A stretch of 64,000 nucleotides of DNA from Saprospirales bacterium GYS_P2D (lineage in GTDB: Bacteria > Bacteroidota > Bacteroidia > Chitinophagales > Saprospiraceae), in contig WUUP01000005.1 in assembly GCA_009833045.1 (NCBI GenBank), forward strand, positions 1 through 64,000. The letters are read 5' to 3'. Under the pieces are notes generated by a model. It was not told where the DNA came from and ran no database searches. It saw nothing but the letters and a program-made list of their open reading frames with translations. This document shows, piece after piece, positions 1 through 10,082 of this stretch; the first letter of the stretch is position 1; every line of letters begins with the position of its first letter. A program made the position numbers and the translations under genes.

Positions 1-207
1 TCAATAACTCGCTCAAAACGGCTCTAAACTACAATCCTAAAGACAAGTAGAAATTAATCAGGGGTTAAGACACCAATTATCCCTTATTTCTTCTTTGGTG
101 TAAACAGGTATATAGTTACCTAAAGAAAAGAAGGTAATAATTATCTACTTATTCTTATTAACGAGCCTTTCAATTCGTAGTAGAGCCTTTTCGAGCTTTT
201 GGTAGAT
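1..207. other. Left edge, no gene seen
   Basis: This stretch lies downstream of the stop codon of the minus-strand giant gene. It is AT-rich and holds two copies of GAGCCTTT (near 164 and 185). I see no convincing hairpin terminator and no open reading frame worth calling. Confidence 0.4.
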
Positions 208-3200
208 CTATTCTTCATCGCAACTTTCGATATTTGCCTCAAAGATGCCACCAGCGTTTACCTCGAAGCCTGAGTTAAGCAAAATTTCGTCTTGTGCTTT
301 GTAAGAAGTAGTTCCGAAATTAGGCACCTCACCATCTGAGGTAATGACTAATGCTCGATAGGCTGTCGCATTTATCGCATCCTGATTGAGATTATTATTG
401 GTAATATATATATCGGGTAGACAAGCAAAAATAGAAGGATCATATGCACCTACTAAGAATGTCCAATAGTAATCATCGGCTACATTACCATACACATCCT
501 CAACTCCACTCAGCTTAACACGATAGAGTGATGGAGCACGATTATTAAGTGAGATGCCATCCTCCACGATCACTATCCTATTGTCAAAACAGCTAGCTAC
601 AGTATTAATCAGAGCTCCTGGATGACCTATATCCTCAATAGTAGCCACGGCATTGGTGACACCATTAGGACAGACATTCTCATTATAATTTACGGAGATG
701 ACATCATTATCATTGATATCATAGTTATCATCTACTGGTTCAGGCAACCCAAAGACATATGGTTTAGATCTATCTACCTTGATAGGAATAATTTGAGAGC
801 CGTTATTACCTACCACACCATCTCGTACGGTAGTGAGTTTTATCAGATAATCACCATCCTCAGGTATTTCTGAGGTATCCCAAGACTGTATGGTACCAAC
901 CAGAGGGTCATTTCCTAATTGATTCTTGGGAAAATCAAAGCTGGTCGAAGTGCTGTAATTAGTACCTCCATCTTTTTTGTACTCCAAAAAGACACGATCC
1001 ATTTTACTCTTATCATAGTCTTTCATCAGTATATCGAGGTCCACCTCTGATGATGAGTTGATTAATTGTCCAGGAGTAATATTAGCTATAGTAATCGGAC
1101 TGATCTGAGAGACATAAGCTACATTAAAGCTAATGCTCTCACTATTCAGAAAGAGGTCATCGCATTTAGGAATGACATAGATGCGGACCATCTGATTATC
1201 CGCACCAGAGCTCTTTTTGACTTTGACGGATATTACAGTCTCCTGACCACTGGCGAGAAAGACCTCTATGTTATCCTCGTTACTAGAGTTAATGGTCACA
1301 TTACTATTTTGGCCTACAGTGAAGTCTTTGCCAATTTCAAAATTGACACCCACTCCTGCTCTATTCTTTAGATTGAATTGAAAGTTGTGTCCCTGCACTG
1401 GATCCACATTGACCGCTGCAGTCGGTTGATCAGTGCCGATAGTATAAAACTTAGACTTAGCCATGGGCTTTTCAGCATTCCACTCCGTATATGGGCAGCT
1501 TGATTTACCAGCCTCTACGTTGAAGAGTGGCGTGCCATACTGTTTGTCTTCATATATGGCTATGAGATACTGATCTCCTGCATCGTCATCATAAAAGTGA
1601 TATCCTGTTTTTACAGTATTAGAGGTATCCGTGTCTATTGCGGGTTCTGTGCTGAATCTCTGTTGAAATTTACCGTATACCTTTCCATCACCGCCATTAC
1701 CAGCTAAGATCAGTCTGGCGCCTAAGGCAACCTCTTCATCAACCTCCATGTAATACTCAAAGGTGGAAGAATATACAGAATCTGTCTCCATCTCATAATC
1801 ATACTCCACTCCTGCCCCGATACTAATACGCTCTATACTATCGGCTTTCATCTCTTCGATTTGATGGGCTACATTTTCTTGATTATTCTTTATTATCTCT
1901 CGCCATGCTGCGATCTGTGTACCGTAATTATTTATATCCTTTTCGGAAGTAGAAAGGTCCTTAAGTCTTTCTAAATCTGGAATAATCACATTTTTTATAT
2001 CCCATATCGTCCGTAGTGCTATGGACTGGACACTGTCTTTGGAGATAGCCTTGATCTGTTTAACTATTGGCTCACATCCGTCTAATTTGAGCTCCAGAGC
2101 ATCCGCAAAAGTCTTGTTGATGACAGTTGTGACTACTACATCTCCATCCTCCCCAATAAATCTATCTTGATCGCTGGTACTTATTCGTTTATTAATACTA
2201 AGTGTTTGAGTGATACTTTCAGTGCTACTATTGGTATAAGAGCTTGACACATCCGCCTCAGCAGTGCCAAATATCTCATACTTATTAGAAAAGGTAATCC
2301 CAAAAACATCTACTCCAGCATCAAACTCAACTCCATATCTCAGATTAGTATATAGTCCCCCACCATTGGATGACTCTGCAAAGGTTGATGAAGTAGTATT
2401 GATCGTAGTTCCCTGCTCGATAAATGCATAACCTCCATCTGTCGGTGGGTCATGAAGAATCAACACAGGTAGCTCTGGAGAAACACTAATGAAGTCGACA
2501 CCATTTTTCTTTGCTCCCTCTGTTAAGATGGTTTGATCCACCTGATCTGACTGTAATCCTGAAGGAGCCTTGGCGGAGAAAGAAGCCTCGATAGTAAAGG
2601 TTTCAAAATTAGGGAAGGCTCCTACTACTTGAAAGCCCTGGGGAACACCCTCGACTATGGTTAGGTCTGGCAAAGAATCAGTCCCTATTTTGGCAGTAAA
2701 TGAGCCAGCATCCAGTTTACAAGACGCCTCTGGACCCTCAGAAACCATTACAGATATATCTGGATAAACTTTAAACTGTTCCAAAACTGCTACGTCTGGC
2801 TGATTTTGACCATCGATACATATTTCCTTATAATATGTATCAAAACCCTCTAATCGCACCACTGGCCTCTCATCTATATCCATAGCCAATGTATCCTGTC
2901 TGAATAGCAGATTTACTCCGATATTTGGCATGGCTGTGAGTTGATTGGTTACCACAGCTTGATCTACATTGTCTGACAATCCATTCGTATTAGCAGATAC
3001 ATCTATTTCATATTCTCTGGCTGGTAGATTTAAAGGCAAAAGGTTATTGCTCACATCATAATTAGACAATAGCACATTACCGTTATCCTTGTCTTTTACA
3101 TCCACTTTGATAGACCCGATGTTCCTATTACAAGCTCCCCCAAACGAAAGGTAGATTCGCTCGAATGCTTGATCCTCAAAATTTAAGCTATCAGTATTGT

Positions 3201-5706
3201 CGACAAAAACCTGTTCTATCTGGTCCGGAACAAAGACATGCCCATCCGTCACTGGACTATTATCTACACCAAAAAAGGCAGTGTCCAGCTTAGGAGTGAT
3301 ACGATACTCTCCTGGAGAAGGCAAGGCATATCCATAGTTACCTAAAGCATCGGTAGTATCAGCTCCTATGAATGTATATACGTCCCCAGTTTGAGTTTGT
3401 ATAACCTGTTCTATCTCAACGACCACATTCTTTTTACCGTACCGCTCGGTCTGATTAAACGGGTCCGTATAGTCATGATAGATGTTACCCGTGATTGCTA
3501 TCGCCGTTTTATCCTCAAAATCTATATTCATTTGAGTAGCGTTATTCTTTAGCACAACGGATTGTGTCGAATCATTTTCTGCTACCTCTCTATCGATAGG
3601 ATTTACCTCTATATCATGATCGAAATAGCTAGCACTCACTATATATCGGATGCCATCTCCCGAGGGATCGCCCGTATATAGCGAGTCAATCCGATAAAAA
3701 CCAGTATTAGTAGTTATCGCACACTCTGTTCTGGCATAGACCCGATCATGAGGATCTCCATAGGTCGTATCTGGCACAGCACAGACTTCTACAAATTCTA
3801 TCCCGGTACCCTGTCCTGCCGGTGGGGACGTAATTTTGCCTTCTATGATTCCACGAGCTTCGACCACGGTGAATTCCAATTCATTGGATAGTGCCGAATT
3901 ATTACAGGCGTTGGTCGCCTTCCTTCTGAACTTAAAGTCGTTAAACTCGCCATATGGCCTATTGCCATCATAGTCAATCAACATCACAGGAACATTGCCT
4001 ATAATTTGGCCAGTTTGAGATCCCGTAGTGGATACGGTACCATCCACTTCCTTTTCCCATTGATAACTAAGCGGAGTTGGATTACCAGATGCTGATGTTT
4101 TATTTCCTATACCATTGTGTATTATGCCCCCTTTTCGGATATAAAAGTTAGTATTCTCCGAAATTAAATTACTTGTATTAGTTTGATATAAGCCGTATAG
4201 AATCTCTCCCCCATCCACTGAATTATCTAATGAAGTGATAGTGAGAATATCACTGTAAGCTTCCTTACTACATGTAGTAGTTTTTCTACGGTATTGCAAA
4301 TTTTCTTCTGGCATACTCTGGTCAGTAAGCGTAATACTTTGAGCATCCTGACCAATAATAGTAGTCCACGTAGATTGATTTACTTCTTTTTTCTCCCAAC
4401 TGTACATAGGGGTACCACCTTTTATCTCGCCAGGCGCTGTACCGGTAATAGTTATATCATATTCTGCTCCGCTACATTCTTGATTTGTTGTACTGCTGAT
4501 GTACCCACCATTGTAACTCCAGGCATTGGTACTGGTCCACATTGTCATATTATAATTTCCTTCACTTGCATTATATCCAGTGACAACGAGCCTATAAGTG
4601 CCACTACATAATGGTATGTCTGTGAGTTGAGACTTAAGATTATCAGGATAATCGATATCATCATTGTATCCAACCTCATTATCATCAGCATCAAATAGGT
4701 ATAATCGTGTATCATAATTTGTACCTGAATAATTTAAGCTGGCGCTAAATAGCAATGGCTCGTTAATGGTAAATCTGTAAGTTACGTCACCAGCCGAGGT
4801 CATGGCCCAATCATTCTGAAAGCCGATATCAGAGGCGGCACCACCTGCTGATTTTTTATTGTTGTAATTATGATAAAATACCTCTCCACTATTAAGAGGG
4901 TTAGAATAGGTAAAAGGATCATCTCTTCTTCCTTTACTGTGACACCAGGTGACCTCGTAATCTATTCTGCCACCGGAGGCAATTAAGAAATGATTAGTCC
5001 ACTCATTGCTAGTCAATAAATGGACTTCTTTTAGTGTATTTGCTTCACTGAAGTCTTCGTCACGACTGGATGAATAAGAGCAGTATTCATTAGTATTATT
5101 TCCGTCACTCTCCCACTTAGCAAAATGTATATCAAATTCTGGTGATGTCTTATCAGTATCAGAATAAAGAAGGTCATCAAGATTTTCTATGCTACAACCA
5201 TCCTCACAATCAGCAATTTTAGTTTTACAGAGAGGCGTGATCCCACAGGTTGAGGTAGTGTAAAAAGGAGCATTGAGTATTTGGGTATTTTGAGCATCAC
5301 TACTAGGACATACGGCTATGCGCATAGCGGCTTCCTCGTCTCCAGACTCACTACCTCCTAAGTCCCAATATGCCCTGGTCAATCGTACCTCATAATTATA
5401 ATGGTCAAGATTATTTGGCTCATAATTTTGAGTATATACTAAGTTAGGAAGCATGCATGTCATTATGAATGCTACTATACAAACCCGACTGATACCTAAT
5501 AATCCGCACTCAAACCCCACTCTCACCATCCCAGCAGTGTTCCTCACGCCGAGTTTTGACATGATATTCTTACGATGAGTATTGACCGTTTCATAGCTGA
5601 CGTAGAGCTTAGAGGCGATTTCTTTGGAGGAGTGCTCATGAGCGATGAGATGCAGGATTTCCTTTTCTCTCGGAGTTATCTTGGATCGAGATGCTTGAGT
5701 AGACAT
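208..5706 (-). CDS. LuxR-type HTH fused to giant exported beta-rich protein
   Basis: The product is 1832 residues. Residues 10-66 form a LuxR/GerE-type HTH (TPREKEIL, then SSKEIASKLYVSYETVNTHR), which normally binds DNA. A hydrophobic stretch at about 71-91 ends in VYTQ and looks like a signal peptide or membrane anchor. The rest is extracytoplasmic in character: a pre-peptidase C-terminal (PPC) domain at about 285-390, Ig-like segments, carboxypeptidase-regulatory-like folds at about 620-830, and a Ser/Thr-rich region. A conserved block with YDDDAGDQY and YGTPLF follows, then an Ig-like (Big_5-like) domain at about 1655-1765 and a C-terminal 3-coathanger-like segment (ILLNSGFEVNAGG). An internal Met60 (codon at 5527-5529) would give a conventional secreted protein without the HTH. 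It lies divergent from the LytTR regulator gene. The function of the exported part is unknown; surface adhesion is a guess. It is related to the 13003-17904 product. Confidence 0.85.
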   Translation of the reverse strand: MSTQASRSKITPREKEILHLIAHEHSSKEIASKLYVSYETVNTHRKNIMSKLGVRNTAGMVRVGFECGLLGISRVCIVAFIMTCMLPNLVYTQNYEPNNLDHYNYEVRLTRAYWDLGGSESGDEEAAMRIAVCPSSDAQNTQILNAPFYTTSTCGITPLCKTKIADCEDGCSIENLDDLLYSDTDKTSPEFDIHFAKWESDGNNTNEYCSYSSSRDEDFSEANTLKEVHLLTSNEWTNHFLIASGGRIDYEVTWCHSKGRRDDPFTYSNPLNSGEVFYHNYNNKKSAGGAASDIGFQNDWAMTSAGDVTYRFTINEPLLFSASLNYSGTNYDTRLYLFDADDNEVGYNDDIDYPDNLKSQLTDIPLCSGTYRLVVTGYNASEGNYNMTMWTSTNAWSYNGGYISSTTNQECSGAEYDITITGTAPGEIKGGTPMYSWEKKEVNQSTWTTIIGQDAQSITLTDQSMPEENLQYRRKTTTCSKEAYSDILTITSLDNSVDGGEILYGLYQTNTSNLISENTNFYIRKGGIIHNGIGNKTSASGNPTPLSYQWEKEVDGTVSTTGSQTGQIIGNVPVMLIDYDGNRPYGEFNDFKFRRKATNACNNSALSNELEFTVVEARGIIEGKITSPPAGQGTGIEFVEVCAVPDTTYGDPHDRVYARTECAITTNTGFYRIDSLYTGDPSGDGIRYIVSASYFDHDIEVNPIDREVAENDSTQSVVLKNNATQMNIDFEDKTAIAITGNIYHDYTDPFNQTERYGKKNVVVEIEQVIQTQTGDVYTFIGADTTDALGNYGYALPSPGEYRITPKLDTAFFGVDNSPVTDGHVFVPDQIEQVFVDNTDSLNFEDQAFERIYLSFGGACNRNIGSIKVDVKDKDNGNVLLSNYDVSNNLLPLNLPAREYEIDVSANTNGLSDNVDQAVVTNQLTAMPNIGVNLLFRQDTLAMDIDERPVVRLEGFDTYYKEICIDGQNQPDVAVLEQFKVYPDISVMVSEGPEASCKLDAGSFTAKIGTDSLPDLTIVEGVPQGFQVVGAFPNFETFTIEASFSAKAPSGLQSDQVDQTILTEGAKKNGVDFISVSPELPVLILHDPPTDGGYAFIEQGTTINTTSSTFAESSNGGGLYTNLRYGVEFDAGVDVFGITFSNKYEIFGTAEADVSSSYTNSSTESITQTLSINKRISTSDQDRFIGEDGDVVVTTVINKTFADALELKLDGCEPIVKQIKAISKDSVQSIALRTIWDIKNVIIPDLERLKDLSTSEKDINNYGTQIAAWREIIKNNQENVAHQIEEMKADSIERISIGAGVEYDYEMETDSVYSSTFEYYMEVDEEVALGARLILAGNGGDGKVYGKFQQRFSTEPAIDTDTSNTVKTGYHFYDDDAGDQYLIAIYEDKQYGTPLFNVEAGKSSCPYTEWNAEKPMAKSKFYTIGTDQPTAAVNVDPVQGHNFQFNLKNRAGVGVNFEIGKDFTVGQNSNVTINSSNEDNIEVFLASGQETVISVKVKKSSGADNQMVRIYVIPKCDDLFLNSESISFNVAYVSQISPITIANITPGQLINSSSEVDLDILMKDYDKSKMDRVFLEYKKDGGTNYSTSTSFDFPKNQLGNDPLVGTIQSWDTSEIPEDGDYLIKLTTVRDGVVGNNGSQIIPIKVDRSKPYVFGLPEPVDDNYDINDNDVISVNYNENVCPNGVTNAVATIEDIGHPGALINTVASCFDNRIVIVEDGISLNNRAPSLYRVKLSGVEDVYGNVADDYYWTFLVGAYDPSIFACLPDIYITNNNLNQDAINATAYRALVITSDGEVPNFGTTSYKAQDEILLNSGFEVNAGGIFEANIESCDEE

Positions 5707-5779
5707 AGTATTAGTTTGTTGTTAGTGATTGGATTGATAGTCCTAAGGTATCGTGAGTGTCCCCATTATTGGGGAGAAT

Positions 5780-5833
5780 GGTCATGAGCGGCAGGATATA
5801 GGTCATGAGCGGAGAGATCATCTGTATGAATGG
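5780..5833 (+). promoter_or_regulatory. Three 21-bp-phased direct repeats, candidate LytTR operator
   Basis: GGTCATGAGCGG occurs at 5780-5791 and again, identical, at 5801-5812. A degenerate third copy keeping ATGAnnGG sits at 5822-5833. The period is exactly 21 bp, two helical turns, which is the spacing known for LytTR-domain sites such as those of AgrA. The repeats lie upstream of the LytTR response regulator gene and between it and the divergent giant gene, so either or both could be controlled. Binding is inferred from spacing and position only. Confidence 0.5.
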
Positions 5834-5893
5834 AGAAAGAGTCGGGTGATAGACCTATTTTTAGGGGAGCGATCAAAAAATGTAAACAAGCGA

Positions 5894-6619
5894 ATGAATA
5901 TCCTCATAGTAGAAGACGAAGAGCTCTATGCCTCCAAGGTGGAGATGCAGATCGATAAGCTGGGCCATGAATGTGTAGCCGTCGTGGATAATCATACAGA
6001 TGCGATGGCTATCGTCGATCAGAATATTATAGATCTGATACTCATGGATATCAATATCACTGGGGATTATGATGGAGTAGAGCTGGCACAGGATATCAAT
6101 AGTACTCGAGATATTCCAGTACTGTACATCACGTCTAATGAGGATGACCTCTCTTTTAATCGAGCTACTCGATCGGGAGCTGCGGGTTTTTTAGTGAAGC
6201 CTTTTTCAGATATCCAGCTACGTCGTGCAATAGAATTAGTGCTAAAACAACGATCGGATAGAGTTAAACAAGATGAAAAAGAATCATTAAGTGAGATCTC
6301 CGAGGGTGTCTTATTCGTCAAGAAAAAAGATGAAATAAGAAAGGTGGATATCTCTGACATCTACTATCTCGAGGCAGATGGTCGATATGCACGCATCTAT
6401 ACTCAGCAGGATATGTATCTGGTGAGGAGGAGCATGAAGGAGCTACTGGAGCGCCTACCGTCAGATCTGTTCATGCAGTGTCACCGCAGCTATGTGGTGA
6501 ATCTGTCCAAAGTGAAATCCATCAATGTAGCTGAAGATGTCCTCATACTCGAGGAGCGTACAGTCCCCCTCAGTCGCCGAGAGAAAGAAAAACTCATCGA
6601 TCGACTCGACTATATCTGA
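5894..6619 (+). CDS. LytTR-family response regulator
   Basis: The product is a 241-residue two-component response regulator. The receiver domain covers residues 1-120 with acidic pocket E7/D8, phosphoacceptor D52 (LILMDINI) and the conserved lysine in FLVKPF. A LytTR DNA-binding domain fills about 145-240 (DIYYLEADGRYARIYT, then FMQCHRSYVVNLSKV). I chose ATG 5894 because the receiver fold begins directly there; the open frame continues upstream to 5753 but that extension has no receiver sequence. The stop overlaps the convergent histidine kinase gene by 10 bases. The three phased repeats upstream may be its own binding sites. The convergent TPR kinase is a possible partner, although LytTR regulators more often pair with LytS-type kinases. 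Confidence 0.9.
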   Translation: MNILIVEDEELYASKVEMQIDKLGHECVAVVDNHTDAMAIVDQNIIDLILMDINITGDYDGVELAQDINSTRDIPVLYITSNEDDLSFNRATRSGAAGFLVKPFSDIQLRRAIELVLKQRSDRVKQDEKESLSEISEGVLFVKKKDEIRKVDISDIYYLEADGRYARIYTQQDMYLVRRSMKELLERLPSDLFMQCHRSYVVNLSKVKSINVAEDVLILEERTVPLSRREKEKLIDRLDYI

Positions 6620-9012
6620 TCCGAGGGTAGGGAGATACTGACAGTCGTTCCTTCTCCCAGCTTGCTATGGATATTAATCTGTCCTTTATTGAGTCGTACT
6701 AAGTCACGGACCAAGATTAGTCCCAGTCCAGTACCTTTTTCTCCTGCTGTGCCTTTATGACTCTGTTTGTCTATGGAGTATATGCGATCTATTTGGTCCT
6801 GAGACATGCCTTGGCCGGTGTCAGCGATGATGAGTTGGACATTTTTGTCGATTTGCTCAGCTCGGACGGATACTTGATCACCCTCAGCGCAAAATTTAAT
6901 GGCGTTACTTAGGAGGTTCCTTAGGATAGTTTGTACTGCTCTCTCGTCGGCATAGACTTGTAGTTCTTCTGGCACTTCAGCGAGGAGTCTTACCCCCTTT
7001 ACTGCTGCATTGTTTTGCAGTAGAGCTATTGTTTCACTGGTACTGTCTATGAGGGGATATCGGGCTGGGCGATATGGGATATTACCGGTTTGTATGAGTG
7101 CCCAGTTGAGGAGATTGTCGAGGAGAGAATTGAGTCTGCGAGCGGTCCGTCCGACCATGGTGGAAAGCTGCGCTACCTTTTCGGACTTTCCCTTTGCCAT
7201 AAAATAGCTCATCTGCTCATCCACACTCTCGAGGGCGATGATCGGACTGCGTAGATCATGAGCGATGATCCCGAAAAAACGATCCTTAGTATGGTTAAGC
7301 TCTTGCAGCTCGAGGTTTTGGGCAGATAGCTGGGCTCGAGTCCGTCTGAGCTGGAGAAAGAGATAAGTGCCGACTGCTAAAAGGGCAGCTAATAGACCTG
7401 CTACTATGAGATAGATCTTGTTTTGTCGAGAGAGTATCGTGGCTATTTGCTCAGCTTGCTCTTTTTCTTTTTGATAGTCAAATACGTTTTGTCGTACTTG
7501 CTCAGCTTTCAGGGATTTGACCGAAAAGTCAAGAAAATGCCGATCATCATGATAGCGATACATCTTATGATGATAGAGAGCCAGATCCAGCGCTTCTTGC
7601 TTTTCATAGATATCACTGAGCTGTAGATGAGCTACCTTGAGTCGCTGATGGTCGAGGGTGTCTTCTTTTGATAGATCCAGACATAGCTGAGCGTAGTATA
7701 GCGCATCGTCGAGCTGATCTGTCTCCACATAGACCTCAGCCAGACGTTCGTAGCCAGTATATAGTCGATCCTTATCTTTCACCTCCTCGAGGAGAGGGAG
7801 CTGAGACTTGATACGGTCAATAGCTCGCTCTGAGTATCCCTGCCGCTGCTCTGCAGCAGCTATGCCAAACTGACATTCTGTGCGCAGCACATCATTGTCG
7901 AGGACTTGATATAAAGAGTCTGCAGCGATGTAGGCCTCTATGGCCTTATCATTATCTCCCATTCGTTCGTACAGATCAGCGAATAGTCGCAAGAGGTGAG
8001 CTCGGTCATTGGGTAAGTCTTTGACATACTCATATGCTTCTTCGTATCGGATGAGCGCTTGATCTATGTCTCCGACATCTCTATAGGTGCTACCGAGATT
8101 GATAAGTGCTGATGCGATCCAAGCGGGTTCATCCAGTTCACGATACAGCTTTACGGACTGGATATAGAGATCAATAGCCTCGTTATATCTGCCAGCACTG
8201 GTGAGGATATCAGCATAGCGCATGCCAGTCCATGCTTGATCGCTTTTTTTGGACTTTGATCCTCTTTCATAGGCCTCTGAGCCAGAGGCTATAGCATCAT
8301 CATATCTGCTGATAGCGGCATAGAGCTGACCATTGTAGATGAGAGTCTGTATCAGATTACTATGTCCTCCGTCGATGACCTGAGCACTCGGTCTGCCGAG
8401 ATAGGGTATGATATCAGGATCGTCATCCATGGTCCTGAATATCTGTATCGCCTTCAGATTAGTTTGTTCGGCCAGTTCAAACTGTCCTGTGAGCTCATAC
8501 TGCCATCCGAGGGACTTGAGGACGTTACCATAGTTTTTCTTAGTAAGTTGGTCGCCGTATGTCTCTATAATATCCACGAGGATGTCGATGCCTTCTTGAG
8601 AGGCATATAGTTCTTCCTCTACCCAGAGATATGAGCTGAATGCGATAGCATTGGGATCGCCAGATTCGAGGGCCATTTGTCTGATCTTGGCGAAATCTCC
8701 TTGGTTATTGATTGCCAGGTTTCGCTTCATCATCGTGATGAATAAGGATGCATTGACGATCTGAGCCTTATCGGCAATGCGCTCCGCTATCTCCAACGCC
8801 TGCTCAGCATAGTCCATACCTTTGCCCATAGGAGGCTCTCCCAGCATATGGGTGCGGCTCAGGGCCAATAATACATCGATCTGCTCCAGATCCGTATCGG
8901 CATGCTCGAGCATATAATGTAGACTATCGAGCTCTGTGCGCTGTCCAAAAGTGATAGCGAATGCTAAAAGTGAAAAAAGTATAGTAATATAGATCCGTCG
9001 TGCCCTGTGCAT
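6610..9012 (-). CDS. TPR-containing sensor histidine kinase
   Basis: The product is an 800-residue inner-membrane sensor kinase. A signal-like hydrophobic N-terminus ends FAITFGQ, which is why I start at ATG 9012 rather than at an upstream in-frame ATG (9093). TPR repeats fill about 40-500 in the periplasm. A membrane helix lies at about 532-557 (IYLIVAGLLAALLAVGTYLF). The HisKA H-box IAHDLRSP is near residue 587. The ATPase domain has the N box (NLLSNAIKF), G1 (DTGQGM) and G2 (GTGLGL), so the kinase looks intact. There is no fused receiver. The gene faces the LytTR regulator gene and their 3' ends overlap by 10 bases. The signal sensed is unknown; TPRs suggest a protein partner. Confidence 0.9.
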   Translation of the reverse strand: MHRARRIYITILFSLLAFAITFGQRTELDSLHYMLEHADTDLEQIDVLLALSRTHMLGEPPMGKGMDYAEQALEIAERIADKAQIVNASLFITMMKRNLAINNQGDFAKIRQMALESGDPNAIAFSSYLWVEEELYASQEGIDILVDIIETYGDQLTKKNYGNVLKSLGWQYELTGQFELAEQTNLKAIQIFRTMDDDPDIIPYLGRPSAQVIDGGHSNLIQTLIYNGQLYAAISRYDDAIASGSEAYERGSKSKKSDQAWTGMRYADILTSAGRYNEAIDLYIQSVKLYRELDEPAWIASALINLGSTYRDVGDIDQALIRYEEAYEYVKDLPNDRAHLLRLFADLYERMGDNDKAIEAYIAADSLYQVLDNDVLRTECQFGIAAAEQRQGYSERAIDRIKSQLPLLEEVKDKDRLYTGYERLAEVYVETDQLDDALYYAQLCLDLSKEDTLDHQRLKVAHLQLSDIYEKQEALDLALYHHKMYRYHDDRHFLDFSVKSLKAEQVRQNVFDYQKEKEQAEQIATILSRQNKIYLIVAGLLAALLAVGTYLFLQLRRTRAQLSAQNLELQELNHTKDRFFGIIAHDLRSPIIALESVDEQMSYFMAKGKSEKVAQLSTMVGRTARRLNSLLDNLLNWALIQTGNIPYRPARYPLIDSTSETIALLQNNAAVKGVRLLAEVPEELQVYADERAVQTILRNLLSNAIKFCAEGDQVSVRAEQIDKNVQLIIADTGQGMSQDQIDRIYSIDKQSHKGTAGEKGTGLGLILVRDLVRLNKGQINIHSKLGEGTTVSISLPSDQI

Positions 9013-9123
9013 AGTCACTGAAAAGTACAGATTATTCTGCTTCATTAGGGAACCATCCATGATCATTATTAGATTATCATTGCGGAGCATCATTAAAAAT
9101 GCCCATCACTGCTCGCTATCGCC

Positions 9124-9131
9124 TATTTTTG
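9124..9131 (+). promoter_or_regulatory. Bacteroidota -7 box (TATTTTTG)
   Basis: TATTTTTG matches the Bacteroidota sigma-A -7 consensus TAnnTTTG and lies 35 bases before the zinc peptidase ATG. No clear TTTG is seen at the -33 position, so this is a half-supported promoter. Confidence 0.4.
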
Positions 9132-9166
9132 CAAAAAATCATAAACACTAACACAAACGAAAAACC

Positions 9167-10045
9167 ATGCGCTGGCAAGGCAGAGAACAAAGTAAAAACG
9201 TAGAAGACCGTAGAGGACAAAGAGGTGGAGGAATGACTCGAGTTGGAGGAGGAATCGGCATTGGTACGATTATTCTTTTGGGGATTGCATTATTATTTGG
9301 TGGAGATGCCTCCAGTATCCTCGGATCACTGCTCAATAGCGGTATGCAGGCTCCGACCACTACCCAGACTAATCAGCCGTATCAAGCCAGCGAACAAGAA
9401 GAAGCACTGGCAGAGCTCGTAGGAGTCACACTCAAAGAGACGGAAGATGTATGGCAAAAGATATTCAGAGAGCAACTCAGTAGAAATTATGAGCCAGCTA
9501 AATTGGTCCTTTTCACAGGAGCGACTCAGTCTGCCTGTGGAGTAGGCCAGTCGGCGACAGGACCATTCTACTGTCCAGCAGATCGTAAGATTTATATCGA
9601 TTTATCATTCTATGACCAGTTGAGCAAGCGATTTGGTGCAGGGGGAGACTTCGCTATGGCCTATGTGGTGGCGCATGAGGTAGCTCACCATGTCCAAAAT
9701 CTCCTCGGTATCACTCGTCAAGTAGATGCACAGCGAGGACGCATCAGCAAGACTGCTCAAAATGACCTCTCGGTCAAGCTCGAGCTACAGGCAGACTTCC
9801 TATCAGGAGTATGGGCTCATCATGCTCATAAGATGAACAACATCCTCGAGAGAGGTGATATCGAAGAGGCAATGCGAGCAGCAGAAGCGATCGGCGATGA
9901 CAATATCCAAAAGAAATCACAGGGCTATGTGGTACCAGAGTCATTCACTCATGGTACATCAGAGCAGCGCATGAGATGGCTGCGCAAAGGCCTTGAGACT
10001 GGCGATATCAATCAAGGAGATACATTTTCTGCGAGATATCTGTAG
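9167..10045 (+). CDS. YpfJ-type neutral zinc metallopeptidase
   Basis: The product is a 292-residue membrane-anchored protein of the putative neutral zinc metallopeptidase family (YpfJ/KPN_02809, Pfam Zn_peptidase). The N-terminus has the typical RWQGREQSKNVEDRRG cytoplasmic segment, followed by one membrane helix at about 30-48. The zinc motif HEVAHHVQ begins at H170, with E171 and H174. A later acidic ELQADFLSGVW segment matches the third-ligand region of the family. The length is normal for the family and all catalytic residues are present. Its substrate is unknown. It is a single gene with its own -7 box and a shared terminator with the convergent helicase gene. Confidence 0.92.
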   Translation: MRWQGREQSKNVEDRRGQRGGGMTRVGGGIGIGTIILLGIALLFGGDASSILGSLLNSGMQAPTTTQTNQPYQASEQEEALAELVGVTLKETEDVWQKIFREQLSRNYEPAKLVLFTGATQSACGVGQSATGPFYCPADRKIYIDLSFYDQLSKRFGAGGDFAMAYVVAHEVAHHVQNLLGITRQVDAQRGRISKTAQNDLSVKLELQADFLSGVWAHHAHKMNNILERGDIEEAMRAAEAIGDDNIQKKSQGYVVPESFTHGTSEQRMRWLRKGLETGDINQGDTFSARYL

Positions 10046-10082
10046 TCTGATACCTACACTCAGAACAGTATGAAAGAACAGT

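Noticed and set aside
5753-5893. Longer N-terminus for the LytTR regulator
   Set aside because: The extension has no receiver-domain sequence and would run through the phased repeat sites.
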